A DNA stretch of 64,000 bases from Nostoc sphaeroides (lineage in GTDB: Bacteria > Cyanobacteriota > Cyanobacteriia > Cyanobacteriales > Nostocaceae): the NCBI RefSeq assembly GCF_003443655.1, contig NZ_CP031941.1, positions 2,599,501-2,663,500 on the forward strand. Direction: 5' to 3'. Positions 43,410-51,670 of this stretch are shown here, piece after piece. Position 1 is the stretch's first letter. Every line of letters begins with the position of its first letter. The position numbers were made by a program, and so were the translations under genes. Under the pieces are notes generated by a model. It searched no databases and was not told the DNA's origin. It was given only the letters and a program-made list of their open reading frames with translations.

Positions 43410-44027
43410 CTAAGATCCAATATTGGAATCATCATTGCCTTTATTAGATTCACTAATGCCTTCTTTGACATTACTGACTCCCGCTTGAATGCCTTCTTTG
43501 ACATTACTGGCTCCCTCTTGAATGCTTTCCTTGAGGTTACTAGCTCCTTTTTTAATGGCTTCCGTCGCGCTAGGGCCTCCCTTTGGCAGATTTTCTTGGT
43601 GAGTTTTTAGCCGATCTACAACATTGTAGTCATCTGCACCAGGGGGAGTTTTTGATTCAACAATGCCTTCTGTTGGGCCACCGATAGCCTTCCATGCAGC
43701 AAGACCACCTTTGAGTTGGGAGACATGCTGAAATCCATTAGAACGCAGTTGTTGCGCGGCTTGGGCAGATTCTTCTTCATTAGCACCGTAAACGTAAATA
43801 TCACGGCTTTTATCTAAAGAAGGTACTGCACGCTGTACCAATTCATCTACTGGCATTGGCATCGCTCCCATAATGTGACCTTCGTTGAAGGTGTTGCGAT
43901 CGCGCACATCCAGGATTGTAAAAGCTGGTTCGCCCCATTCTAGACGAGACTTCAATGTATGAACATCAGATTGTGCTTCTACTGGTGGCTGTGGGGGAAT
44001 GATGCCGCCGACTAAATTGTTAACCAT
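43410..44027 (-). CDS. Rhodanese-like protein without the catalytic Cys, with a LEA-like tail
   Basis: 205 residues. A rhodanese fold covers about 20-125: FTILDVRDRNTFNEGHIMGAMPMP, then DIYVYGANEEESAQAAQQL in the place of the active-site loop, then LKGGLAAWKAIGG. The position that should be Cys reads Gly (VYGAN), so sulfur transfer is not expected. The C-terminal 55 residues repeat an 11-residue unit (KKGASNLKESI, QEGASNVKEGI, QAGVSNVKEGI), an amphipathic repeat resembling late-embryogenesis-abundant proteins. No signal peptide. It may act as a binding or stress-protective protein; that is inference. Confidence 0.8.
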   Translation of the reverse strand: MVNNLVGGIIPPQPPVEAQSDVHTLKSRLEWGEPAFTILDVRDRNTFNEGHIMGAMPMPVDELVQRAVPSLDKSRDIYVYGANEEESAQAAQQLRSNGFQHVSQLKGGLAAWKAIGGPTEGIVESKTPPGADDYNVVDRLKTHQENLPKGGPSATEAIKKGASNLKESIQEGASNVKEGIQAGVSNVKEGISESNKGNDDSNIGS

Positions 44028-44348
44028 AAATATCCCTGACTTGACGATATTAATAGCAATTTAACGGACTAAATATATTGAATTACTCTTTCTTTGGGCT
44101 TAATTTACTTAAAATCTCTCCTGAGATAGATAGCTAATTAAAATTTTTTATACCATTCAATGCATTGCCAATCCAGTCAGATTAGACTATCAAAAGTTGT
44201 TTTTATATTAATTCTATTATTAAAGATATTTTAAGTTTATATTTGTCATTTATAGATTGTAAATAAAATTAAAATATTCAGCTATTATTACAGAAAATAT
44301 GTATCTTTTCAATATATGCGATCGCTAACAATAACGCCTTAGTAGTTA
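44028..44348. other. AT-rich gene-free stretch upstream of the rhodanese gene
   Basis: No gene is seen; one GCGATCGC lies near 44319. It ends at the TTA that flanks the IS5 element. Confidence 0.5.
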
Positions 44349-45260
44349 GAGGGTGTTTGAAAAGTTTTGAGCGGTAAAAATTTATGCCAAACGCCTTACC
44401 ATGATGCGAATCATCGCCAGATAGATAAAAGTCTCAGAAGTTTGGGGTAATAGTTCATAATCTTTGTTCAAACGCCGACACCCAGTCAGCCAACCCAAGG
44501 TTCTTTCTACTACCCAACGTTTAGGTAACAAAACAAAACCCTTGCGTTCATGGGGTCGCAGTACAACTTGTACAATCCATCGGTAAAAATCCATCACCCA
44601 TTGCATAAAGGGATTACCGTCGTAACCACCATCAACCCAGATAGTAGAAAGGCGTGAAACAGTATCTCCCATCTTTTTAACCTTTTTGAGTACTTGTTTA
44701 CCTCCTGAGCGTTCATCGACACTAGCTGCTGTCACCAGCACTCGCAGCACTAGACCTAACGTATCCACAGTCAAAAACCGCTTGCGTCCTTTGACCTTTT
44801 TTCCAGCATCGTACCCAACATCTTGGCTGACCATTGCTGCGCTTTTCACACTTTGACTATCGATGATCGCTTCTGATGGGCTAACACAACGCTCGTTTTC
44901 CACTCTCGCCCAACCTCTAAGTCGGTCATGAATGCTGATCCATGTTCCGTCAATACGCCAATTACGAAAGTATGTATACACCGTTTGCCAATTAGGAAAG
45001 TCTCCCGGTAGGTTTCGCCAGGTACACCCTTGTGTCAATACATAAAAAATGGCATTGAGTACCGAACATACGTCCACTTCCCTTGGACGACCACCTTTTT
45101 TCGCTACTGGAATTAACGGTTCTAGCAATTCCCATTGGTCTTGGGTCAGGTTACTGGAGTATGCTTTAGTCATCGCTCTCAATGGTGCTGTATGTACGTA
45201 TTTACAGCTTATGCCCTGAGAGCTTTTTTTTACTCAACTTGGAACTTTTCAAACATCCTC
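44349..45260 (-). mobile_element. IS5-family (IS1031-like) insertion sequence, 912 bp
   Basis: Ends GAGGGTGTTTGAAAAGTT and AACTTTTCAAACATCCTC are inverted with one mismatch; TTA flanks both sides (44346-44348 and 45261-45263). A TNA duplication is typical of the IS1031 group. It carries one transposase gene and is the evident parent of the MITE at 6874. Confidence 0.95.
44382..45173 (-). CDS. IS5-family transposase
   Basis: 263 residues from ATG 45173; an in-frame TTG three codons earlier is possible. N-terminal DUF4096-type block LTQDQWELLEPLIP...GRPREVD. DDE residues: AIIDSQSVKSA (Asp), WVDGGYDGNPF (Asp), and RWVVERTLGWL...RRLNKDYE (Glu, with the R-E-R spacing of IS5). The frame is intact and the inverted repeats are preserved, so it is potentially active. 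Confidence 0.95.
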   Translation of the reverse strand: MTKAYSSNLTQDQWELLEPLIPVAKKGGRPREVDVCSVLNAIFYVLTQGCTWRNLPGDFPNWQTVYTYFRNWRIDGTWISIHDRLRGWARVENERCVSPSEAIIDSQSVKSAAMVSQDVGYDAGKKVKGRKRFLTVDTLGLVLRVLVTAASVDERSGGKQVLKKVKKMGDTVSRLSTIWVDGGYDGNPFMQWVMDFYRWIVQVVLRPHERKGFVLLPKRWVVERTLGWLTGCRRLNKDYELLPQTSETFIYLAMIRIMVRRLA

Positions 45261-45263
45261 TTA

Positions 45264-45909
45264 GCTCAAATGCCACATGTTCAGGTAAGCCAGCAACCTT
45301 TTGCCAAGATAACCCTAGTACAGCACGGCATAAATAACCGACCCATTCAAAATCAATGAAACGCTTACATTGTATTCATTTTGACTTTTGACTTTTGACT
45401 TTTGACTTCCGCCTTGCGGTACTAGCTGTTAGCAAATTTGCACAAAACAAGAGCGGGAAACCGACTCACTTGCAAAAAATTTGGAACCTGGCTGATATGT
45501 AATGCTTAAAGCTGTTGTTAATTTATGCTGACTCCAAGCTTTGTCTGTTAGAGACTATTTATAAATAGGACTTACGCAAAAGTACATGCTGTAGGGGCAA
45601 TTGATGAATCATAGGTGTCAACTTCAGGTAAAATCTTTGTCCCGCAAGGAGAACTTTAGTTCTAGGCGGGTGAGTCAAGCCGAAAGTTTTGCTATTTCTA
45701 GACTATTTGTGCTTATAAAAATGGCCTTCAATTATACTAGATTTAAGTATCAAATTCTACATAATACCACAAAAATATAAAATTATACAAAATTTCTATA
45801 ATACTCATACAATTTCTTAGCATTACAATGGCTAAAGTTTTGATAAACTTCATGGAAGATTAATTGTAAACAAGTACTACAGTGGCGATCGTACTCAGCA
45901 GAGACGCAT
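45264..45909. other. Gene-free stretch before the OmpR-type regulator
   Basis: It holds a TTTTGACTTTTGACTTTTGAC tract near 45380, one lone GGACTTACGCA end at 45568, and an AACTTTAGTTCTAGGCGGGTGA fragment of the AGGGCTATTTC repeat family near 45654. No gene is recognised. Confidence 0.5.
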
Positions 45910-46704
45910 GTGAATACACTATCAACAGAAACACGTATTGCCAAACTGGCGCAACGAATCGCCCAATCTACAATAGGCAGCATTATGGTTATGGTTCCCG
46001 CTACTACTCCCAAAATTCTGATCGTCGATGACGACTTCGGCGTTAGAAATCTCGTCTATCGTTTTTTAAGCCGGAAATATCAAATAGAGTCCGCAGCAGA
46101 TGGTAAGACTGCCTTATCGTTGTTTGAGCAATTCAACCCAGCTTTAGTGATTCTGGATTGGAATTTGCCGGATCTTAATGGTTATAGCCTCTGCCAAGAA
46201 ATGCAGAGCCGTACTAATGTTTTAGTACTGATACTGACTAGTAGGACTGACGAGGCTGATAAAATTAAAATCTTAAGCGCAGGTGCTGATGATTTCATGA
46301 CCAAACCGTTTAGTCTTGCAGAAGTTGAAGTTAGAGTAGAAGCTCTTTTGAGACGGATACGCTACATTAACCCCTCCCCAACACAACGGATCATTTTTAA
46401 GCAGCTAGCAATTAACCCAGAGGGCCGGGAGGTAACACTTAACGATAAACCTCTTGCTTTAACAGCGCTAGAATTTAATATCTTACATTTTTTGGCAAGT
46501 CATCCTAATCAGGCTTGGAGTCGCCCACAGCTAATCCAAAAAATTTGGGGTTGCGACTACGTGGGAGATGGCCGAGTAGTTGATGTGCATATTGGTCAGC
46601 TTCGCAAGAAGATGGAAGTCGATGCCAGCATACCGGAGTTTATTAAAACTGTGCGGGGCTATGGTTACAAGTTTGAAGCGCCCGACGAAAATACTAATTC
46701 CTGA
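45910..46704 (+). CDS. OmpR/PhoB-family response regulator
   Basis: 264 residues from GTG 45910; ATG 45985 (MVMVPATTPKILIVDDDF) gives a conventional 239-residue regulator, and no ribosome site decides. Receiver with Asp58 (counted from the second start) in LVILDWNLPDLNG, the Thr/Ser switch in LILTSRTDE and Lys in DDFMTKPF. C-terminal winged helix: LTALEFNILHFLASHPNQAWSR, IWGCDYVGDGRVVDVHIGQLRKK, IKTVRGYGYKFE. No cognate histidine kinase is adjacent, so it is an orphan. Confidence 0.93.
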   Translation: MNTLSTETRIAKLAQRIAQSTIGSIMVMVPATTPKILIVDDDFGVRNLVYRFLSRKYQIESAADGKTALSLFEQFNPALVILDWNLPDLNGYSLCQEMQSRTNVLVLILTSRTDEADKIKILSAGADDFMTKPFSLAEVEVRVEALLRRIRYINPSPTQRIIFKQLAINPEGREVTLNDKPLALTALEFNILHFLASHPNQAWSRPQLIQKIWGCDYVGDGRVVDVHIGQLRKKMEVDASIPEFIKTVRGYGYKFEAPDENTNS

Positions 46705-46932
46705 GCTTTCTGATTTCAGGAGTACTTCATAAAAAGAATGACTCAGATCGGGTCAGCATTAGTATTATTGCTGATTTAAGTAGTTTTTCTGAGAATTAAC
46801 CGGATAACTTGCGCTAATTTGGGAAGTTGATCCAAACTGATTTCGAGAAAGGCTTTATCTAGTGCCAAAACCAAAAGTGCAAATACGACCGATTCAAAAT
46901 AGGTGATTTTGCCTTGCCACCTGAGTAGGTCA

Positions 46933-47022
46933 GGACTTACGCAAAATACCTGTCAAACTCTTATTCCTCCGTGTTCTCTGTGTCTAATAAGGTTCGATTT
47001 TCCGTTACTTGTGCGTAAGTCC
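46933..47022. mobile_element. MITE-like repeat with GGACTTACGCA ends (90 bp), copy 2
   Basis: Ends GGACTTACGCA and TGCGTAAGTCC. It is almost identical to 54709-54798 read in reverse orientation: both are 90 bases and I count three differences. Confidence 0.9.
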
Positions 47023-47266
47023 TATACGTGAAAGATTTTCCCTTACTCTGAAATTTATAGATCTACCAAAAATTACTAGAGTAAATCTAGCGGAATCGAT
47101 AGCCCACCCAATGTCAGGCAACCCGTTGCGCTGTTTCTCCATCGGCGATGGGCGTGTAGATACTATTCGATCTCGTCAAATAGGTGGCTTTGGACTAAAA
47201 CGGCAGGCAATCGCTTCACAAATTGTACAAGGTTACGGCGGGCAAATCACCGTAAAAACTATATTT

Positions 47267-47369
47267 ATACCAATTCAATTAATGATTGTAACACATCCTT
47301 GGGTGAAGACGCGATGAATCGCGTCTCTACAAATGGTCTATTTGTCGCATTCTTTTTTCCAATTGGTAT
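47267..47369. mobile_element. MITE-like repeat with ATACCAATT ends (103 bp)
   Basis: ATACCAATT and AATTGGTAT are perfect inverted ends. A GACGCGATGAATCGCGTC palindrome of the 20528-type family is nested inside (about 47310-47330). A second copy is at 51456-51565. Confidence 0.78.
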
Positions 47370-47380
47370 TAGGTCTTGGC

Positions 47381-47980
47381 TCAACCTTTCAAATTAACCT
47401 TACCCTCAAGCTTTGACCCATCTTGATGAGATAAAAATTTTTCACTAGTGTGATAGCTTCTTCGCCATTTTTCCAGATGCTCTATAGATATTGATTTAGA
47501 TATGACGTTCACGCCATTTCCTCGCCAAGCAACTTCTGCATCTGTTGTGAAAACTCCGCACTCTAATTGATCTAGCCTCATATTCCAATATTCACTAAAC
47601 CGGCCTTTCAAGGTAATAACTTGCTCAAATACCTTGTTTCTGTGTTTATTTCTTCTTTTCCTTTCTGTAGCTCCTGTTGCTTCTGTATCAATAAACTTAG
47701 TTTCAATTAAAAACAGGCTCCCTTTAAAGGTCTGGTAGACAAAATCACATTTCCCTAAATCTGTATAATCTGAAATTGGAGATTTTTCAAATAACAGTAA
47801 TTCAGCGCACGAGGGAAACAAGTCTTTAATATTCAGAAATAAATAAGCTTGCAATAGAAGTTCCTTATCATAAGGAAACAAGATAACTCCTTCAAAAAAT
47901 TTTTTAATGTCCTCCTGAGTTTGGGGTTGAATGATTTTACAGTATGAAACAAATTTATGTAGCTCGTTCACGATCATCAA
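47381..47980 (-). CDS. Orphan protein with a PD-(D/E)XK-nuclease-like motif
   Basis: 199 residues with no signal or membrane segment. The run GKCDFVYQTFKGSLFLIETKFID places Asp79, Glu93 and Lys95 in the D-X(n)-E-X-K order of PD-(D/E)XK nucleases on two predicted strands, with Glu60 in AELLLFEKS as a possible helix-A acid. The C-terminal half is basic (ERKRRNKHRNK). No methyltransferase or partner gene is near. AT-rich codon use compared with neighbours hints at transfer. The nuclease assignment is inference from the motif only. Confidence 0.5.
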   Translation of the reverse strand: MMIVNELHKFVSYCKIIQPQTQEDIKKFFEGVILFPYDKELLLQAYLFLNIKDLFPSCAELLLFEKSPISDYTDLGKCDFVYQTFKGSLFLIETKFIDTEATGATERKRRNKHRNKVFEQVITLKGRFSEYWNMRLDQLECGVFTTDAEVAWRGNGVNVISKSISIEHLEKWRRSYHTSEKFLSHQDGSKLEGKVNLKG

Positions 47981-48179
47981 GTTCTAACTCCTTCCCCCGG
48001 TCGCTGCTTTAAGGGTCTTAGCATAAAAATATACCCCTCCCTCAATGAAATCATCATCAGCATAAGTAACTAAAAAAACGATTAAAATCCTGAATACTTA
48101 AGTCAATTTACTGTTGACAGTTCAGTAAAACTGATTAATAAGCTGCTTTTGAGTATTGGTGGACTTTTCACTTCTGGCT

Positions 48180-49529
48180 TCAGATACCAGTCAGCGATTT
48201 GATATGAGCAGGAAAACTGGCATTTTGCAAAGCTTGAACGGTTATTCTAGAATCTTGTACGCAATATTGCCAACCTAAGCGAACAAGTTTCCGAGAATTT
48301 TCAGTTTGTATAATTCCGATCACCGGCATTTTTGCCTTTTCTTTGTCTCCTGCCTGGTTTTGCAAAATTGTTTTTAAGTGATGTAGGTAATCCATATTAC
48401 CTACTTGCTGGGGATTTAATTCCACCATTACCATTTGTACTGTTTCCACTGGCTCTGCATCTTCAACAATAAATTGAGTTTGCTCGTCGCGTCGATCTAC
48501 TTTTCCCCAAATAATGAATCTAGTGTCAACTTGGAGTACGGAACTAATGCGTTCATAGGTTTTGGGAAAAACTACAGCTTCTGATTGTGTAGTGAGGTCT
48601 TCTATTTGCAAAATTGCCATTTGTTCGCCTTTTTTAGTAACCACTTTTTTGACGTTATTTAACATGACAACTGCACAAAGCCTTATTTCTTCCCTTTGCT
48701 CTCCCAGTTGCGAAAGGTTAATTGGAGTCAAAAGTGGTGCTATTTGCCGTAAGGATTTCAGGGGATGATCTGATACATAAAAGCCTAATAATTCTTTTTC
48801 CATCTGCAACTTTTTTTGGGGGGGTAAATCCATCACAGGTTTAGATTTAGGAGCAGTTTCAAAGGCATTATTTGCTCTTTTATTCGGAGTAGAAGAAAAT
48901 CCGTCGCCCAATAAATCTAAGAGATTTCCTTGACCACTAGCTCTGTCTTTAGCGCGAGATTGTGCCCAATCATACACTAATTCTGAGTCGTTAATTAACT
49001 GTTGACGGTTGGGTTCAATTTTGTCAAAGGCTCCACAGTAAATCAGCGATTCCAGAGTCCGGCGGTTAACAGCACGTAAATCCACGCGATCGCAAAAATC
49101 AGCGAGGGATTTAAATCCTGTCTCATTTCTCGCCTCCAAAATACAAGCGATCGCATTCTGTCCCACGTTCCGCACCGCCGAAAATCCAAACAGAATCTTT
49201 CCCAATGTCGGCGTAAAATCAACACCAGAGCGATTAATATCCGGTGGATCTATGGTAATACCCATGTTTGTACAGTTAGTAATATATCTTTGTACCTTAT
49301 CGGTATCGCCACTGTTAGCAGTTAACAGTGCCGCCATATATTCTAATGGGTAATTAGCTTTTAAATATGCTGTTTGATAAGTTACATAAGCATAAGCCGT
49401 GGAATGGGATTTATTGAAACAATTGGAAGCGATTAACCCATTTTTGATCGCAAAACTATGGTCATGTTCAACACCAATGTCATAGACACTTAGTTTTCCT
49501 AAATATTTTCGTGTGACTATTTTAATCAT
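48180..49529 (-). CDS. dnaE: DNA polymerase III alpha subunit, C-terminal half with split C-intein
   Basis: 449 residues. Residues 1-36 are a C-intein: MIKIVTRKYLGKLSVYDIGV with block F EHDHSFAIKNG, ending IASN (Asn36), then the extein starts CFN with the required Cys. The rest is the C-terminal part of DnaE: helix-hairpin-helix region, FGFSAVRNVGQNAI, then an OB fold (KVVTKKGEQMAILQIEDLTTQSEAVVFP). The N-half with its N-intein is encoded elsewhere, and the two are joined by protein trans-splicing, as established for Nostoc and Synechocystis DnaE. The upstream region is AT-rich. All residues needed for splicing are present. Confidence 0.97.
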   Translation of the reverse strand: MIKIVTRKYLGKLSVYDIGVEHDHSFAIKNGLIASNCFNKSHSTAYAYVTYQTAYLKANYPLEYMAALLTANSGDTDKVQRYITNCTNMGITIDPPDINRSGVDFTPTLGKILFGFSAVRNVGQNAIACILEARNETGFKSLADFCDRVDLRAVNRRTLESLIYCGAFDKIEPNRQQLINDSELVYDWAQSRAKDRASGQGNLLDLLGDGFSSTPNKRANNAFETAPKSKPVMDLPPQKKLQMEKELLGFYVSDHPLKSLRQIAPLLTPINLSQLGEQREEIRLCAVVMLNNVKKVVTKKGEQMAILQIEDLTTQSEAVVFPKTYERISSVLQVDTRFIIWGKVDRRDEQTQFIVEDAEPVETVQMVMVELNPQQVGNMDYLHHLKTILQNQAGDKEKAKMPVIGIIQTENSRKLVRLGWQYCVQDSRITVQALQNASFPAHIKSLTGI

Positions 49530-49839
49530 CCTACCTTACCCCAGAAAAAATTTTTGCCGAATTGATAAAATGATGACAATTGTAATTGTTGTAATACTAT
49601 AACAAAAAATTATATCACTAGAAAACACGGCTATACTCTTACACAAGAATAGCGAAAATATATCTAACTTTTGATAAACCATTAGATAGACAGTTAACAG
49701 CCATACAATAGCTGTTTTAATACTTATTAAACACGTTCCAATACATATTAATCCGCTTAGTCAGATTTGTGGGGAGTGGGAAAGATGCAGGGGATCTCTT
49801 AGCTCTTGAGAAAAGTTTTACCTTGTACATCACGCTTCC

Positions 49840-50006
49840 AGGGCTATTTCATTCTCCGACAAGCCCGCCTCAGAATAAATTCTGAGGCTAATAGCAAAAG
49901 TCGTCTAAAGACGACTAAAAGCCTTTATTAGTCGTCTTTAGACGACTTTTGCTATAAGAGAGGAACTTTAGTTCTGGGCGGTTTATGTCTAGAACGAAAT
50001 AGCCCT
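49840..50006. mobile_element. Element with AGGGCTATTTC ends (167 bp)
   Basis: AGGGCTATTTCATTCT and AGAACGAAATAGCCCT are inverted ends with one mismatch. Inside is a long palindrome GCAAAAGTCGTCTAAAGACG and its inverted partner (49895-49955). A second, larger copy lies at 58294-58575. Confidence 0.8.
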
Positions 50007-50070
50007 GTCCCGCTTCTGTGCCTCTATCCAATGCCCAATGCGTCAGTTACTATCGTTGAAAAGCAACTTA

Positions 50071-50205
50071 GGGAACTCCAAAAAATAAATTATTCCACAT
50101 TCAAGTCGTTGACTGTTGACTGTTGACTGTTGACAGAAAACTCGTGAACCGTCAACGGTCAACAGTGAACAATAGCAATGGAATATTTTTTTACTTGGAA
50201 GTCCC
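50071..50205. mobile_element. MITE-like element with GGGAACTCC ends (135 bp), second copy
   Basis: Same ends and interior as 39587-39707, flanked by TTA on both sides (50068-50070 and 50206-50208). It carries two more GTTGACT units than the first copy. Confidence 0.85.
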
Positions 50206-50228
50206 TTAGTATAAGAAAGCGTAAGTAG

Positions 50229-51197
50229 GTGAAAGTGGCGTTGATCGTACTTTTTTTGGTGGTTGTGGGATTGTTTGTGGTAGTCGAGATCGGACTGCGA
50301 TCGCTCTTTGGCTTTGGTAATCCCCTGATTTACATTGGCGATGAGCAGATTGGTTATTTATTGGCTCCTAACCAGCGTACCCGTCGTTTTGGTAATCGCA
50401 TTGAAATTAATGAGTATTCTATGCGAGGTAATCCGCTTAAGAAGACACCTGCATCTTCTGATCTGCGAGTTTTACTGTTAGGGGATTCTATTGCTAATGG
50501 TGGCTGGTGGACGGATCAGACTAATACAATATCCACGATGATGATGCGTTCTCTAGCATCATCCACTAGTAATTATCAGGAAGTAGAAGTGCTAAATGCT
50601 TCAGCTAACTCTTGGGGGCCAAGGAACGAGTTAGCTTATTTAGAGAAGTTTAGCAATTTCAACGCTCAAGCAGTAGTGTTATTAATTAATACCGATGATT
50701 TGTTTGCTACTGCTCCCACTTCTTTACCGATAGGACGCGATCGCAACTATCCCGATAGTAAGCCTCCCCTAGCATTGGTGGAAGTGTGGCAACGTTATAT
50801 CCTTAAGCAACAGCCAATTCCCGAAATAAAAGCAGTGCAAAATGAAGCAGGCGATCGCGTGGGGATTAATTTGGAGGCGATCGCCAAAATTCAAGCCCTG
50901 ACTCGCCAAAGCAACAGCCAATTTCTCCTAGTCATGACTCCCTTACTGCGAGAAGTTGGTGAACCAGGCCCCCGCGATTACGAAATTATTGCACGCCAGC
51001 GCTTGAACGATTTTACTAAAGCCCAACAAATTAACTATATAGACTTTTTAGCGATATTCAATTCAACTACCAACCCACAAGGTTTATATCACGACCACAT
51101 TCACCTCAACTTACAAGGTAATAAATTTGTCAGTGAGGTTATGGAGCGATCGCTTTTAGAAATACTGGCAGAGGTACCACTTCCTCAGAGCTACTAA
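50229..51197 (+). CDS. Membrane-anchored SGNH/GDSL-type hydrolase
   Basis: 322 residues starting at GTG 50229 (a second in-frame GTG at 50235 is possible). Residues 1-25 form a signal anchor (VALIVLFLVVVGLFVVVEIGL). Catalytic blocks: block I LLLGDSIANGGW with the nucleophile Ser, an Asn in LNASANSWGPRNEL, and block V DHIHLNLQGN with the Asp-His pair. This is the acyl-hydrolase family acting on esters, often in cell-envelope polysaccharide deacetylation. It is monocistronic. Confidence 0.85.
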   Translation: MKVALIVLFLVVVGLFVVVEIGLRSLFGFGNPLIYIGDEQIGYLLAPNQRTRRFGNRIEINEYSMRGNPLKKTPASSDLRVLLLGDSIANGGWWTDQTNTISTMMMRSLASSTSNYQEVEVLNASANSWGPRNELAYLEKFSNFNAQAVVLLINTDDLFATAPTSLPIGRDRNYPDSKPPLALVEVWQRYILKQQPIPEIKAVQNEAGDRVGINLEAIAKIQALTRQSNSQFLLVMTPLLREVGEPGPRDYEIIARQRLNDFTKAQQINYIDFLAIFNSTTNPQGLYHDHIHLNLQGNKFVSEVMERSLLEILAEVPLPQSY

Positions 51198-51670
51198 AGT
51201 GGTCAATTATACCCAAAAAAAGGTTCGTAGTGAGCGATTTATCGCTAAATTTCAAGTGTTCATAATCGGTTAATCGGATTTGTTTTGATGAAGCGACACA
51301 ATTCAAATCTACTTATCCCCGGCATTACTACATCAGTAACAATCGGATTTAGCTTTTCTTCTAAGATTATTTATAGAGCTTCTTTCCCACTGGTCGTCTT
51401 AATAAGATTTTAACCCCTATCTGTAAGATAACGACCAACTAATTTCAATTCACTTATACCAATTTAATGTGAAGCTGCACTAAATGAGTAACTCTCTATT
51501 CTTGGCGCTCTTGGCGTACTTGGCGGTTCGTTTAATATCCTGTGTATCTTCTACAGAATTGGTATTAGACAATATTCTCTAGCTAAAATAGTAGCGATGC
51601 AGATAATACTCAACCTTAAATCTCCAAAAAATATCTTGAATTTGGTGGAGTTATTATTTATATTAGTAAA
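51198..51670. other. Gene-free stretch with an ATACCAATT element
   Basis: It contains the 110-bp element at 51456-51565; the rest is AT-rich with no frame. Confidence 0.5.
51456..51565. mobile_element. MITE-like repeat with ATACCAATT ends (110 bp), copy 2
   Basis: ATACCAATT and AATTGGTAT inverted ends. The interior shares TTCTTGGCGNTCTTGGCG with the 32065 repeat, a core also found in other families. Confidence 0.75.

Larger units (their letters stand above)
46705..47380. other. Gene-free stretch with two MITE-like repeats and a possible kinase fossil
   Basis: It contains the 90-bp repeat at 46933-47022, the ATACCAATT element at 47267-47369, and between them a frame fragment (about 47047-47255) ending GFGLKRQAIASQIVQGYGGQITVKT-like, which resembles the G2 box and end of a histidine kinase ATPase domain. 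No intact gene. Confidence 0.45.
49530..50228. other. Gene-free stretch holding an AGGGCTATTTC repeat and a MITE
   Basis: The region before dnaE-C and the SGNH gene contains the 167-bp element at 49840-50006 and the MITE at 50071-50205. Otherwise AT-rich; no gene is seen. Confidence 0.55.

Noticed and set aside
47009..47317. 102-residue plus-strand frame
   Set aside because: Its beginning lies in a MITE-like repeat and its end in another; only a 200-base middle part may be a kinase fossil.
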